DNA of 64,000 bases from Candidatus Rifleibacteriota bacterium (GCA_015233565.1 JADFXM010000001.1:186001-250000), one strand, 5' to 3'. Numbered from the stretch's first letter, positions 47,404 through 56,626 are shown. A program made the numbers and translations. The notes: generated by a model from the sequence alone, not told the origin.

Positions 47404-47554
47404 TTTTTCAAAAATTGGGATCTCTAAAAAATCTGAATGGGGTGGGTTAGATGTTTTCCGAAAAATCGTTGGATGAAATCCATTAGTATCGATCGAATTT
47501 GGGAGTGGCTTAAACAGAGGTTAAATCATCTAAAAGAAAATTCCGGAAGTCGTG

Positions 47555-48148
47555 TTAGTTTTCATGCGTATCGTTACTGACTTTACGTTGTTGAAGAAGC
47601 TCTGATGCAATATCCTCTAACAATTTGAAATCTGAAAATGCTGAAAAGGTGGACTGGTTTTTCCAGAAGTCTCCAAGTGCCTTCCAACCGGTTTTTTCGT
47701 ATTCGAAAGCTGTAAGGAGCATTTCAAGTTTATCAACGGCCTTTACAAACCTGGCTTCGCTGGTAATCCCCTCTTCAAATTCGCAAAACAATGAGATAAA
47801 TTCTTCACCAGCAACTTCCAGACCGGACATCATCTCAGAGATGGCTTTTTTTTCAGCTTCAACCTTGTTTGGAAAATATTTTAAGGCAGGGAAGGGAATA
47901 TCCCCTACACGGCATTCACCTAATTCATGCGCAATCGACATTCTGATTACCTTGTACCGATCAAGTTGCGGAAAGAATGAAGACAGAAACATTGCAAGAA
48001 AAGCGGTTCCGAATGCGTGATCAGCAATGGATTCGCCTTCTTTGATTCCTCTTAGTTGCCAACCGGTTCTTCGAATTTTTTTCAAATTGAGTATTTCCTG
48101 GAAAAGAGCTTGGACTCTGTCAGGTTGGATCTTTATAGAGTTTGCCAT
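47555..48148 (-). CDS. HD-domain phosphohydrolase (YfbR/HDDC2-like)
   Basis: 197 residues. Metal-binding motifs of the HD fold: His in SIADHAFGTAFLA, HE in SIAHELGECRVGDIP, and Asp in VKAVDKLEMLL. The opening LKKIRRTGWQLRGIKEGESI is typical of the HDDC2/YfbR branch, which hydrolyses deoxyribonucleoside 5'-monophosphates. AAAGGA lies nine bases before the ATG. The substrate is inferred from the family only. It stands alone, convergent with the UPF0104 gene. Confidence 0.87.
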   Translation of the reverse strand: MANSIKIQPDRVQALFQEILNLKKIRRTGWQLRGIKEGESIADHAFGTAFLAMFLSSFFPQLDRYKVIRMSIAHELGECRVGDIPFPALKYFPNKVEAEKKAISEMMSGLEVAGEEFISLFCEFEEGITSEARFVKAVDKLEMLLTAFEYEKTGWKALGDFWKNQSTFSAFSDFKLLEDIASELLQQRKVSNDTHEN

Positions 48149-48503
48149 TATTTTGTTCCTTTGAAAAAAATTGCATAGTATGAAAACGACGAGTACTCCT
48201 GATTAGGCACTGCAACGGTCAACCTTGAGTCAACTTGTAAACGTGAATAAGGCCGATTCAACGTTTGGTGGGTAGTATTCGTGACTCACGAAAAAATCGA
48301 TTAACTTAAGGAAAGATTCCTAACAGGAAATTCTCCAAGATCATAATAAATTTCTTCAGCGTAGGTTGCAAGCCAAAACTTCAAAAACTCCCAGGACTAC
48401 TGTTCGGAGACTCAATCAAAAATTGTTCTTGAATCAACTCTGGAAAAGGACATATTAAACATGTTGATTTTCAACGAAATTATCTTTGCGTTTAAAAATT
48501 ACA
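48149..48503. other. Gene-free region with a short perfect palindrome
   Basis: 355 bases between two minus-strand genes. It contains TTCGTGA-C-TCACGAA at 48278-48292 followed by AAAA on the plus strand, which may be an operator or a small stem. No reading frame or promoter is convincing. Confidence 0.45.
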
Positions 48504-50771
48504 TTAAGATTTTCGGGTGGAACTTTCAAAATTCAATCCGAAAAAGAAATCCTTTCTGCTTGCCGGAGCGCCTATTTCATTGTCTTTCCACTCAAATTTG
48601 GTTCCCCGAAATAAAGTCGAAAGGTTTTTAGTAATTGGAAGTTTGAAAGTCACCTCTGAATCGGAAGTCAAAATCCCGGAGGAATCAAGTGATTTGAACA
48701 AATTCACTTTTGCAGAAAGTTCCAGCTTGGAAAAAATTTTCTGTGAATATTCCAAACGGAGATCGCAACCGCTATTGGAAACATATTGATTATTGGAAGT
48801 ACGTAGGATTTCTCCTGCTCCAAAGAACAATTTAACAGGTTGCAAACAGAGGGTTGCGTTCGGTCCTGTAGTTAAGGTTTCACCGATTAAAAGTCGTCCA
48901 AATCTTGGAAAAGTGGTTCCCGTCGTTTGCGGTAGTAAAGTCGATTGGTAATCGAGTTGTACGAATGGGTGAATCCCTTCGTTTTGGTTCTTTACTTCCC
49001 GTCTTAGAAGATAGCTTGCTGTATCAACTGTTCTTTTCCGGTTAAGGTCTGCGTAACCAAGGTTCATCGAAAACAAGATATCATGAGTCGGGCGGTCCAT
49101 CACGGCGTTATATTCCAACCCGATTTTTCGCTGCTCATTTGGGGTTCCCATCAATTTTGGAATATCATATTTTGCATTTGGGTTTTTGTAATTGTATGAT
49201 GATGCAGAGCCGCCAAAATCAAGTTTATCAAAAGAAAAAAACAGGTTCCGATTAAATTTATAAATTGTTCTATGTTCAAAGTCCTCGATTAAAGCTTGAT
49301 CTTCCTTGAAAGAACGCTTTCCCAGAAACTCCTCAAGAAGTTTTTGAAATGTTTTCTCCAAAATTTTTCCGGTATTTCTGGAAAGAACATTCAGTCCCCC
49401 TCTTTCCAGAAATTCAGTTGTGGCAAGGCGATATTTTTCGTTTCGGACAAGGGGTCTGCCATTAACAATCAACTTTTTATTATGCTGTAAAATTCCCCGA
49501 AAAAGAAGGCCCTCCCCGCCCATCTTAAGAGATTCCGATCGACGTTTCCATAGATCTGCCAACTCTTCTCCAGTGACCTCCAGAAGAGCAACTCGATCAG
49601 GGTAAGGGAAAATTTCCCGAATGGACTGTACGGTTAATTGGAGTTTGTCTTTTTTTATGTCTCCTAGTGCAACTTCATCAATCATTGCAACATCGGCTTT
49701 CAATTCAAGTCTTAAGGCATCAAGCAAAAGATCCGGCAAGTTTTTCGCTTCATCCGGGGTCAGAGTTGCTATCTGGGTTTCCTGGGAACGGAGGGACGTT
49801 TCATAGAGATTTTCAATTTCCTTCTTCACCATCTTGTCTTCAAGAATTTCCGCTTTTAATTCCAGGATCTCGCTTTCAATTTTCTTTTTCCCATTTTTTC
49901 GGTGGAAATGAACTAAACCAATTCCCTTGTCGAGATCAAATGTCCAAAAAATAGCTCTTCCATCGAGCAATTTATGTTCAAAAGATTGATTGCGGAAAAG
50001 GTCATCGCCTGTAACCTGATTAGCCACTACAAAATCGATCCAGTGGAATTTTCTCAGTATCTCCTGGAGCTCTTCAAAGGGCATGGTTGCAAGGAGAATT
50101 GTCAGGGATGCTGTTTCAGAAAAGGGTTTCATTCTCTCTAAAGTTTTTTCACATTTTTCAACTCTTATCCGTGGATCCCAGTTGGGCCATTCGTCAATAA
50201 CTGAAGGGCTGATCAACGAAATTATCAGACAATTTTTCCCCTGATGTACAATTTTTGCCATCGGCTGAATTCCCCACTTCGGACTGTTTGAAGCAATTGG
50301 GGTGTTTTCAATAATGGCGTTCGAAAAAACAAATGGGAAAGAGGCGCAAAGAGTGCAGTTTTTAACAGCGTCAAGGCCTGCGAAGAAGTCATGTGGCCCT
50401 AGTCCCATGACCTTAAATCCTGTTAGGTTCATCAATCGGGCTATTCCCATGCCACCGTCAGGATATGAAAGCTCTGATGGCCCAAGCATATTTCCGGGTG
50501 ATATGAGGGAAATTTCCCTTCCATGGGCCTTTTCAAATTCCAGAAGTGAATCTATTTTAGAAAACTTTTCTCCCTCAAAAGAACCGATATGCCCCTGAAA
50601 ACCACCGCAAAATGCAATATTTGAGGGAATATCTTCCCCGGCTAATAACTCGTTGGAAACAAAAGAAAAAACTATTGTGATCAGCATTAAAACTAGCGAA
50701 ACAAATCTCAATGAAGCCCAGATGGGGAAAGGGTTGAATTGGGATAATTTTAGCTCCGACTGTTTTTCCAT
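48504..50771 (-). CDS. 5'-nucleotidase-like protein without metal ligands, fused to a possible beta-barrel
   Basis: 755 residues. Signal or anchor helix about 24-44 (FVSLVLMLITIVFSFVSN). The UshA-type metallophosphatase region (about 50-310) keeps the fold pattern, but the metal motifs are altered: the D-x-H is CGGFQGH, the GD motif is SPGNMLG, GNH is GLGPHDF, and the later His motifs are absent. The C-terminal nucleotidase domain is better kept (IREIFPYPDRVALLEVTGEEL, RLATTEFLERGGLN). From about 515 the sequence becomes alternating beta strands with Tyr/Phe (YKFNRNLFFSFDKLDF), ending LNFESSTRKS, like an outer-membrane barrel. Catalysis is doubtful; a binding or surface role is inferred. Confidence 0.72.
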   Translation of the reverse strand: MEKQSELKLSQFNPFPIWASLRFVSLVLMLITIVFSFVSNELLAGEDIPSNIAFCGGFQGHIGSFEGEKFSKIDSLLEFEKAHGREISLISPGNMLGPSELSYPDGGMGIARLMNLTGFKVMGLGPHDFFAGLDAVKNCTLCASFPFVFSNAIIENTPIASNSPKWGIQPMAKIVHQGKNCLIISLISPSVIDEWPNWDPRIRVEKCEKTLERMKPFSETASLTILLATMPFEELQEILRKFHWIDFVVANQVTGDDLFRNQSFEHKLLDGRAIFWTFDLDKGIGLVHFHRKNGKKKIESEILELKAEILEDKMVKKEIENLYETSLRSQETQIATLTPDEAKNLPDLLLDALRLELKADVAMIDEVALGDIKKDKLQLTVQSIREIFPYPDRVALLEVTGEELADLWKRRSESLKMGGEGLLFRGILQHNKKLIVNGRPLVRNEKYRLATTEFLERGGLNVLSRNTGKILEKTFQKLLEEFLGKRSFKEDQALIEDFEHRTIYKFNRNLFFSFDKLDFGGSASSYNYKNPNAKYDIPKLMGTPNEQRKIGLEYNAVMDRPTHDILFSMNLGYADLNRKRTVDTASYLLRREVKNQNEGIHPFVQLDYQSTLLPQTTGTTFPRFGRLLIGETLTTGPNATLCLQPVKLFFGAGEILRTSNNQYVSNSGCDLRLEYSQKIFSKLELSAKVNLFKSLDSSGILTSDSEVTFKLPITKNLSTLFRGTKFEWKDNEIGAPASRKDFFFGLNFESSTRKS

Positions 50772-50850
50772 GTAACAAACTCAATTTATCTGATTTTTCG
50801 GAAGGAAACACCTATCTTACATGTGGTCGTGAAAGTTGCCCCTCAGGAAA

Positions 50851-52011
50851 TCAAGGCTCTCCGAGTGCCTTTTTGTAAAGTACTTCGTGATATTCCACCA
50901 TTTTGGAAACATCGTATTGGTGAATTCTCAAGAAAGCCTTTTCTTTAACATTCTCTACACTTTCAGGTCTGCAAAGAATTCTTTTTATTAACCCTGCAAG
51001 CGCATCAACATTTCCCAATGGAAAAAGAAATCCTGCCCCTCCATCAAGTAAATCCTTTATTCCTCTGACGTTTGCTCCAATAACTGGCGTCCCCAGGGCC
51101 TGTGCTTCCATAATAATTCGTGGTAAACCCTCTCTTTCGGAGGAAATAATGAGGGCAAGTGCATTTTTCAGGAATGGGCGTATATCATTTCGATAATTCA
51201 GAATTTTAACTTTATCCGTTAAATTTTTTTCTAATCTTAGCTCTTCTAAACGCTTTCGAAGAGCTCCTTCTCCAATTATAAAAAGTTTACAATCGGTAGA
51301 ATTAAGTTTGGAAAAAGCTGAGATACTATCTTCATGACGCTTTCCAAAGTTAAGTTCTCCGATGCTTAGAAAAAACTTTTCGCCCGGCTCAAAATTCAAT
51401 TCTTCAGCTGAAGCAGTTTCAGATAGAGAGAACTCTGTTTCTGGTTGGAAATGTTTCAGATCAAGGCCAATTCCGGAAATCCAAATAATTCTGGAGTTGG
51501 GGACCATAGAAAATCTTTTAGCGGTTTCTTCGTCTTCTCTGTTAATTACAATCAAATAATCTGTCCAACTTCCTGCAAGCTTCTCGAGAAAAAGAAAAAA
51601 CCAATTTTCAATAAAACTTCGGCATCTGAAGAAATGAAAACCATGTGCTGTATAAAAAACTTTTGGATAATTTCCATTTTGACATCGAATTTTATGAAGA
51701 GCCAAACGAGTTAAAAAAGCAGCAACAGGAGTATGAACATGGACGATATCATATTTTTCCGTATTCTCAATATTTCTGATGCGAGAAATCAACGAAAAAA
51801 AGTTTGATAATTCCAGGGGATTTCGACTCCAATCAATTTCGAAAACCCGATCAAAAGATCGTTGACAAACCCGACAATTCTCAATTTCCTTGCTAAGAGC
51901 ATGAACCTCCCAGCCTTTGCGGCGAAAGTAATCCGCGTAAGGTAACAGGAACGCCCTAATGGTACTCGAGACAGTCGTAACAAAAAGAATTTTCCTAGAT
52001 TTTCTACCCAT
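50851..52011 (-). CDS. Family 4 glycosyltransferase (EpsD/WcaL-like)
   Basis: 386 residues with a GT-B fold. N-domain: ILFVTTVSSTIRAFLLPYADYF, DIVHVHTPVAAFLTRLA, VFYTAHGFHFF. C-domain: FFLSIGELNFGKRHEDSISAF, LFIIGEGALRKRL, and the donor-site ISSEREGLPRIIMEAQALGTPVIG containing the EX7E-like pair. The YTAHGFHFF segment is typical of exopolysaccharide glycosyltransferases. Donor and acceptor are unknown. It is cytosolic and membrane-associated by family. The nearby bi-domain oxidoreductase suggests a surface-polysaccharide context. Confidence 0.9.
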   Translation of the reverse strand: MGRKSRKILFVTTVSSTIRAFLLPYADYFRRKGWEVHALSKEIENCRVCQRSFDRVFEIDWSRNPLELSNFFSLISRIRNIENTEKYDIVHVHTPVAAFLTRLALHKIRCQNGNYPKVFYTAHGFHFFRCRSFIENWFFLFLEKLAGSWTDYLIVINREDEETAKRFSMVPNSRIIWISGIGLDLKHFQPETEFSLSETASAEELNFEPGEKFFLSIGELNFGKRHEDSISAFSKLNSTDCKLFIIGEGALRKRLEELRLEKNLTDKVKILNYRNDIRPFLKNALALIISSEREGLPRIIMEAQALGTPVIGANVRGIKDLLDGGAGFLFPLGNVDALAGLIKRILCRPESVENVKEKAFLRIHQYDVSKMVEYHEVLYKKALGEP

Positions 52012-52188
52012 GAAAAATTACGTAGTTTTCAGTCTTAACCAAAATGAGTGTTCAGACTTGATTGGAACTGGTGTTCAAGATTCTTTCTGAACGATCTAAA
52101 ATTAACACATTTCCTGAAATTTCCCGCAATTGTTTGGTTAATTTCGTTCACTAAAAAAAAATCAGGAATCAGTTTTAACTATTAGTCT

Positions 52189-53232
52189 TTAGAAACCAAA
52201 ATCGTCAGTTAGATAAGGAAGTCCTTTCAAGATCAACCATTTGGAATTGTACAATTTCCAGACGATTTGCGGGGCTGGAGAAATATTCCCGGAAGCAGCT
52301 TCAATTCCACCAGGCATTCCAGGATTCTTCTTAACGTCATACTCAATAGGTGTTTCAACAGTAATGGTGTCACTTGCATTATGAGTAAATTTTCCAACTG
52401 TGAAAACGAATTTGTTAATCGTATATCTCTGAAATCTTGATAAAGTAGTGCTTTGCAGGTCAGCAAAACTTTTCACACCTGCGCTATTCTCAAAATCAGG
52501 GTGAATAAAAGTCATTAGGGAAGCGACCCTTGCGTCTGGGGTGGTTTGGTTGTTCTCAAAAATAGCTTTTATTGCCAGGTAATTTGTATTTATCTGGTCT
52601 TCCTTTGTTTTTACATCTTGAAAATTTGTTACAGTTTGCTGTGCCAAACTGGTCAAATTGGTGTCCTGGTTGATTGAAATGGTAGCGCTACTGGTTTTTA
52701 ACCATATTCCTACTTTATCCAGCATTGCCTGGTATAAGGAAGCATCATTTTGAGCTAAAATCTTGCTCTCAGTAAGAGTTGAAGTTGAATCATTTTCAAC
52801 CAGAAAAGCCAGAGCAGTTGTTGTCGCAGAAACATTTTGATTGGAATAATCCAATGTTCCGGTTTGATATTCTACCTGTTTTTTCATCAATACAAGACTT
52901 TTTGAAGATAAAACATTTAATATTACAGTTTTTGGAATCTTGCTTTCCGGGAGTTGTACGGAGTAGCTTCCGCTGGCAGAAACTGCAAATTTATCAGTTA
53001 AACCGGAAATAGAAACTGAAAGCTTCGAATAGTCAATGTTAGACCCTGCTGCAAATCTTATGGAAGCCAAAAGTGAATCATTAATTTCGTCAGCCTGAAT
53101 TTTTCCACTGATTGTTACGTTATTTTCCGTGGGGCCGGTTGTTCCCCCCCCCCCGCCGCCGCCGCCCCCGCCGCATCCGAGCAACATTCCCATGAGTACA
53201 AAAGTCAAAGAAAAAACAGCAAACTTCTTCAT
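52189..53232 (-). CDS. Lipoprotein with poly-Gly linker
   Basis: 347 residues from ATG 53232, chosen because GAGGTG lies seven bases upstream; four earlier codons are also open. Lipoprotein signal with lipobox LLGC, then ten consecutive Gly coded partly by a G11 run (minus strand). The mature part starts NNVTISGKIQADEIND, a carboxypeptidase-regulatory-like or Ig-like beta domain, followed by a helical region and a C-terminal NTF2-like-looking segment (WKLYNSKWLILKGLPYL). Function unknown. It follows another lipoprotein gene on the same strand. Confidence 0.75.
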   Translation of the reverse strand: MKKFAVFSLTFVLMGMLLGCGGGGGGGGGGTTGPTENNVTISGKIQADEINDSLLASIRFAAGSNIDYSKLSVSISGLTDKFAVSASGSYSVQLPESKIPKTVILNVLSSKSLVLMKKQVEYQTGTLDYSNQNVSATTTALAFLVENDSTSTLTESKILAQNDASLYQAMLDKVGIWLKTSSATISINQDTNLTSLAQQTVTNFQDVKTKEDQINTNYLAIKAIFENNQTTPDARVASLMTFIHPDFENSAGVKSFADLQSTTLSRFQRYTINKFVFTVGKFTHNASDTITVETPIEYDVKKNPGMPGGIEAASGNISPAPQIVWKLYNSKWLILKGLPYLTDDFGF

Positions 53233-53327
53233 AAAGCACCTCACCTTTTTTGGGTTTTACAGATTCTTTTGTAATTAGCTGAAAACAATTTTGTCATTAT
53301 TTTCTTGATACACCGATTTCCAAATAA

Positions 53328-53347
53328 TTAGTTCAACGCTGAACTAA
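53328..53347. promoter_or_regulatory. Inverted repeat between the two lipoprotein genes
   Basis: Perfect TTAGTTCA-ACGC-TGAACTAA, AT-rich flanks and no T-run. Placed about 95 bases before the downstream lipoprotein ATG, it could be an operator for that gene or a weak terminator of the upstream one. Confidence 0.35.
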
Positions 53348-53500
53348 ATTAATTCACACCTTGGTAGCTTTGGCTTTCTTTTGCGAAGTAGGTCCTAGCT
53401 TTTGTTTTTCCCTAGACTTTAATTAATCTTTGAGAAGGCAATGGTGAGCTATTTCGAGGAAATTCACCCACCATTGCTTTCTGGCTTAAGACTAAAAATT

Positions 53501-54430
53501 TTACTGACCGGTTTTAAAGGAAACGAACGTATTAGGAAATTGTGTTGTGGTGCCGTTAAAGTTAATGTCTCCGGAAACAAATGTCACACGGTAGTTTGTC
53601 AAAGGTTTAAGTGTGGAACTGCCATTATAAGAAACTGTAATAACTTGGCTTCCGGTTGAAGGGGATATCGTTAGATTTGAACTGCTGATTGTAACGCTAG
53701 ATGTCGTCGCCCCAATTTTATCGGCACGAAGAGTTAAGTTACTTGAAATGGAAGCTGGAGCCGAAAGATAAACAGTAAATTTAATTGGATTTAAAGCGAT
53801 GTTGCTTGGGTAATCTGATGGGTTAGCATCGTTTAGAGGAAGTGTTCTTTCAACATTGCTTTCATCAGTGGCGGTAATTTTTTCAATAACAAGTGTTGGA
53901 GTGTTATCATAATAGGTTGCCGGGGATTCAGTTGAACCATCAGCCTTTGTAACGTTAACGATTATCGAATAGGTATCGGATGAAGTAGCTGTAACGGTAA
54001 TGTTAACAGTTGTGTTTATTACCCCACCTGCCGTGGAAGTCTCTTGAACGGTTACCGGAGGTTGCGCAACGGTAACCCCTCCGATTGATACGGTAACCGG
54101 AAGCTTTTTGGTTGTGGAATCCCACCCTGAGTTTGCCAATTCAGAAATAGAGTTGAAAACTTTTCTATAACTGAGGACTATATTGCCTGAATTGTCGGTA
54201 GTATGACTATAAGGAGCCACAAAATCGGTATCTAGTGGGCCCATTTTTAACAAAATATTGTACCATTTTACACTTGCAGAAGTGTCTACAGAACTAGCAG
54301 ACATTGTAACATTTGCCGATACTTGAATATAAGAACTGGGAGTTGCCGGAGTGTCATTACCATTTCCACCGCCGCATCCTGCAAAACAAATGGCGGCAAT
54401 TGCCATGATACATAAAAGAAAACGTTTCAT
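53501..54430 (-). CDS. Lipoprotein with Ig-like beta domains
   Basis: 309 residues. Lipoprotein signal (FLLCIMAIAAICFAGC), Gly/Asn spacer, then Thr/Ser/Val-rich beta sequence. The last part (LNPIKFTVYLSAPASISSN, STLKPLTNYRVTFVSGDINF) resembles bacterial Ig-like domains found in adhesins. A perfect GGAGGAG ribosome site and a good promoter lie upstream. No catalytic motif. A surface or periplasmic binding role is likely but not shown. Confidence 0.78.
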   Translation of the reverse strand: MKRFLLCIMAIAAICFAGCGGGNGNDTPATPSSYIQVSANVTMSASSVDTSASVKWYNILLKMGPLDTDFVAPYSHTTDNSGNIVLSYRKVFNSISELANSGWDSTTKKLPVTVSIGGVTVAQPPVTVQETSTAGGVINTTVNITVTATSSDTYSIIVNVTKADGSTESPATYYDNTPTLVIEKITATDESNVERTLPLNDANPSDYPSNIALNPIKFTVYLSAPASISSNLTLRADKIGATTSSVTISSSNLTISPSTGSQVITVSYNGSSTLKPLTNYRVTFVSGDINFNGTTTQFPNTFVSFKTGQ

Positions 54431-54471
54431 AAAATCTCCTCCAACTTATTATTTTTTTAAGTCGAGTTTCG

Positions 54472-54500
54472 TTTATAGCATACGGTGGGAAAATTGGCAA
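54472..54500 (-). promoter_or_regulatory. Sigma70-like promoter of the Ig-like lipoprotein gene
   Basis: On the minus strand TTGCCA (54495-54500), 17-base spacer, TATAAA (54472-54477), with TGC directly before the -10. It fits the gene start at 54430 with a leader of about 35 bases. Confidence 0.6.
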
Positions 54501-54653
54501 ATTCACTGCCATGACAGCTAGGGCAAACGCAAACTTGATTTCATAAACGCTTCGATTCCTCTCAACGACAGGGTTTTGGGGATTGAACCGAGTCAAGGCT
54601 TCTTTCTGAAAATTCACGATTATCGTCATTTCGCAAAAGTATGCGTTTGCCTT

Positions 54654-54773
54654 GAAGGTGTGAAAAAATATGGGTATTCATCAAAGTACAACATGTGAGA
54701 GAGCCGTTAGCAAAAGATTGAGATATTTTTCACAGCCATTTTTGACCGAATTTTGACATTTTTTCACAGCTTC
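54654..54773. repeat. 120-bp dispersed element, copy B (MITE-like)
   Basis: Same length and orientation as the element at 8112-8231. Terminal inverted repeats of 16 bases with one mismatch (GAAGGTGTGAAAAAAT / ATTTTTTCACAGCTTC). Identical to copy A in the last ten bases, in AAGTACAACA at the same offset, and in 83 of 120 positions overall. It contains one extra internal TTTTTCACAGCC motif. Confidence 0.7.
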
Positions 54774-54903
54774 CTTGAATATGGGTTTGCGCCATTTTTT
54801 TTAACAAGTTGCCAGAATTTTGGCAATTCCTGTTGGAACTTTTACTTTTTTGGTTTCCAATGCAAAAATTTCTTTGGTATAAAACTTGCTATATAATTTG
54901 CAT

Positions 54904-55011
54904 TACCTTAAAACTCAAAACTTTGCGGTTTGAAATGATAATGAAATTGAAACTAACAATTTTAAGTGGGAGAAATCCCACCCTTATCCGTCTTTGATAT
55001 TTCAAAGACGG
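54904..55011 (+). ncRNA. Possible small structured RNA
   Basis: Starts seven bases after a TATAAT with poor -35 (TTTCTT). It contains the perfect hairpin GTGGGA-GAAA-TCCCAC (54966-54981, a GNRA-type tetraloop) and ends in CCGTCTTTGA-TATT-TCAAAGACGG (54988-55011) followed by TTTATATAT, usable as an intrinsic terminator. There is no homology evidence, so this is a suggestion only. Confidence 0.25.
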
Positions 55012-55022
55012 TTTATATATAA

Positions 55023-55049
55023 GGCGAACAGAGCTTTTAGCTGTTCGCC
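55023..55049 (-). terminator. Terminator-like hairpin overlapping the oxidoreductase stop codon
   Basis: GGCGAACAG...CTGTTCGCC, nine-base-pair stem whose 5' arm (minus strand) is the last codons of the oxidoreductase gene. The following minus-strand sequence is TTATATATAAA, then the second hairpin (54988-55011), so the two may terminate transcription from both sides. Confidence 0.55.
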
Positions 55050-56626
55050 ATTATTCTTTTTGAATGATTAACATAGTCTTTTTCAAATTCAAGAATTAGT
55101 CCAGCCGAAACTTTCAAAGACTCAACAGAATCACCCGGCATACCCTTGGCAATTTTTTCAGCAATTTGGGCATACATATTTTCATAACTGGAAAGTTTAT
55201 TAACTTTTGCACGTCGGATGACTTTAAATCCGTCTTCTGCAATATACTCTCCACCATCCCTTATCATGGCTGTCTTTTCGAAGGATCTTAGTTCAATATA
55301 ATCGCGTAAACCAATTCTTTGGCTTCCACGATCTGTCAAAAGCATAGAGAAGACAGCTCCATTTTCAAGTTCTGCGGAAGCATTTATCGTTCCGTCTTTT
55401 CCAATAAAGAGATCATGAAAAATTGGTTTTGAAAAACCATTCAGAAAAAGAAAATAGTCGATCCAGTGACAACCATTCGAAACAAGTCTGCTTTTTGAAT
55501 TGGGCCACCAATACCAATGAAGCTGGGGTAATGGCACTTCAAAGACAATACAATGAAATGAAATCGGTCTTCCAGGATTACCAAAATCTTCAACAATCAT
55601 TTTATTAAAGTGCTGATAACGCTTGTGAAAACATGAAAAAAGCTTCGGTCCGGATCTCTGTAAAGAATTTAACAATGCGTCCAATTGATTATTATCAACA
55701 GCGATTGGTTTTTCAACAACTGCGTAGGCTCCGCACTCAAGGGCCTCCAAAGCAATTGGTACATGAGTGTGATGGTAACTTGCAATAAAAAAAGCATCAG
55801 CCTTTTCCTTGTTTCGCGGAAATGGAGATGAATCCCAATTTAGAGTTCTGTCTTCAATTGGAACTTGTGTTGGGTCAATTTCGTGAATGGTTTTAACTTT
55901 AACAAATGGGCTTACATTGGGAATCAAAAATGATTTGGCATAATTTCCCAAGCCAAAAACTATTCCCGAAGGTTTTGATTCTGAAAGTGCTTTCTGGGAT
56001 TTCTCGGAAGCTGGTCGGGTTTCGAGAATAGAGGATTTTGAGAAAGAGAGTCTTTTTGCCTGACACCAATCGCTTGAAAGAAGATCACTTTCAGCCTTTT
56101 CAAAACATTTCTCCACTACTGTTGATGGAATTTCGCAGCCTGAAAAGGCGCTGAACCCTTGAAGGCCATTCCAATATGAGTTTGAAGAAGAATTTACTGG
56201 AAGGTATTTAATTTCACCATCCAATCGATTAAAAGGCAGCATCTTTGTCCAAGGGCTTAGTAAGAACCCCGGAAGAACAATTCTTTCAAAGGCAGGTGGA
56301 TGGCATGTGGCAATAAAAAGAACATAATCTCCAACTTTTTTTTCGCTCTTTTTTGGAGAATCAATAATTGTCCCAATTCCAATGGAAATGAACTTTTCAT
56401 TTCTGAGTTTTTCTCCCATCCTGGATTTGATCTTCCGTAATAAGTGGACCAAACCGACTTCAAAGAAATAGTTCATAACCAGCTTTAAGCTTTTTGGACG
56501 AACAAAATACATTTTCTCGATCTTCTCAAGATTTTTTATAGCTTGCACTTCGATCCTATAATCATTTTCTGCCCGAAAATATTCAATAAAACCATCGGTC
56601 CATTTTCCACCGACAAGGATTTTCAT
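55037..56626 (-). CDS. Gfo/Idh/MocA oxidoreductase with truncated alcohol-dehydrogenase-like N-terminus
   Basis: 529 residues from ATG 56626 (GAGG nine bases upstream; TTG 56635 is also in frame). Residues about 215-529 are a Gfo/Idh/MocA enzyme: Rossmann GIVFGLGNYAKSFLIPN, catalytic-region VVEKPIAVDN, and a C-terminal beta-sheet. The first 210 resemble the start of the alcohol-dehydrogenase half of bi-domain oxidoreductases (YFVRPKSLKLVMNYFFEVGL, KVGDYVLF), but that half's Rossmann domain and zinc ligands are missing. Bi-domain relatives occur in polysaccharide clusters. Substrate unknown, possibly a nucleotide sugar. Confidence 0.75.
   Translation of the reverse strand: MKILVGGKWTDGFIEYFRAENDYRIEVQAIKNLEKIEKMYFVRPKSLKLVMNYFFEVGLVHLLRKIKSRMGEKLRNEKFISIGIGTIIDSPKKSEKKVGDYVLFIATCHPPAFERIVLPGFLLSPWTKMLPFNRLDGEIKYLPVNSSSNSYWNGLQGFSAFSGCEIPSTVVEKCFEKAESDLLSSDWCQAKRLSFSKSSILETRPASEKSQKALSESKPSGIVFGLGNYAKSFLIPNVSPFVKVKTIHEIDPTQVPIEDRTLNWDSSPFPRNKEKADAFFIASYHHTHVPIALEALECGAYAVVEKPIAVDNNQLDALLNSLQRSGPKLFSCFHKRYQHFNKMIVEDFGNPGRPISFHCIVFEVPLPQLHWYWWPNSKSRLVSNGCHWIDYFLFLNGFSKPIFHDLFIGKDGTINASAELENGAVFSMLLTDRGSQRIGLRDYIELRSFEKTAMIRDGGEYIAEDGFKVIRRAKVNKLSSYENMYAQIAEKIAKGMPGDSVESLKVSAGLILEFEKDYVNHSKRIMANS

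Larger units (their letters stand above)
54431..55036. other. Intergenic region with promoter, repeat copy B and hairpin cluster
   Basis: About 606 bases. From left: the lipoprotein promoter (54472-54500), repeat copy B (54654-54773), a small stem TTGCCA-GAATTT-TGGCAA (54809-54826), a plus-strand TATAAT (54892-54897), and three hairpins ending in the oxidoreductase gene terminus. No protein-coding frame. The plus-strand TATAAT followed by structured sequence could be a small RNA gene. Confidence 0.55.

Noticed and set aside
48278..48292. TTCGTGACTCACGAA as a regulator operator
   Set aside because: It is far from any start codon and occurs once; chance is likely in a 355-base gap.
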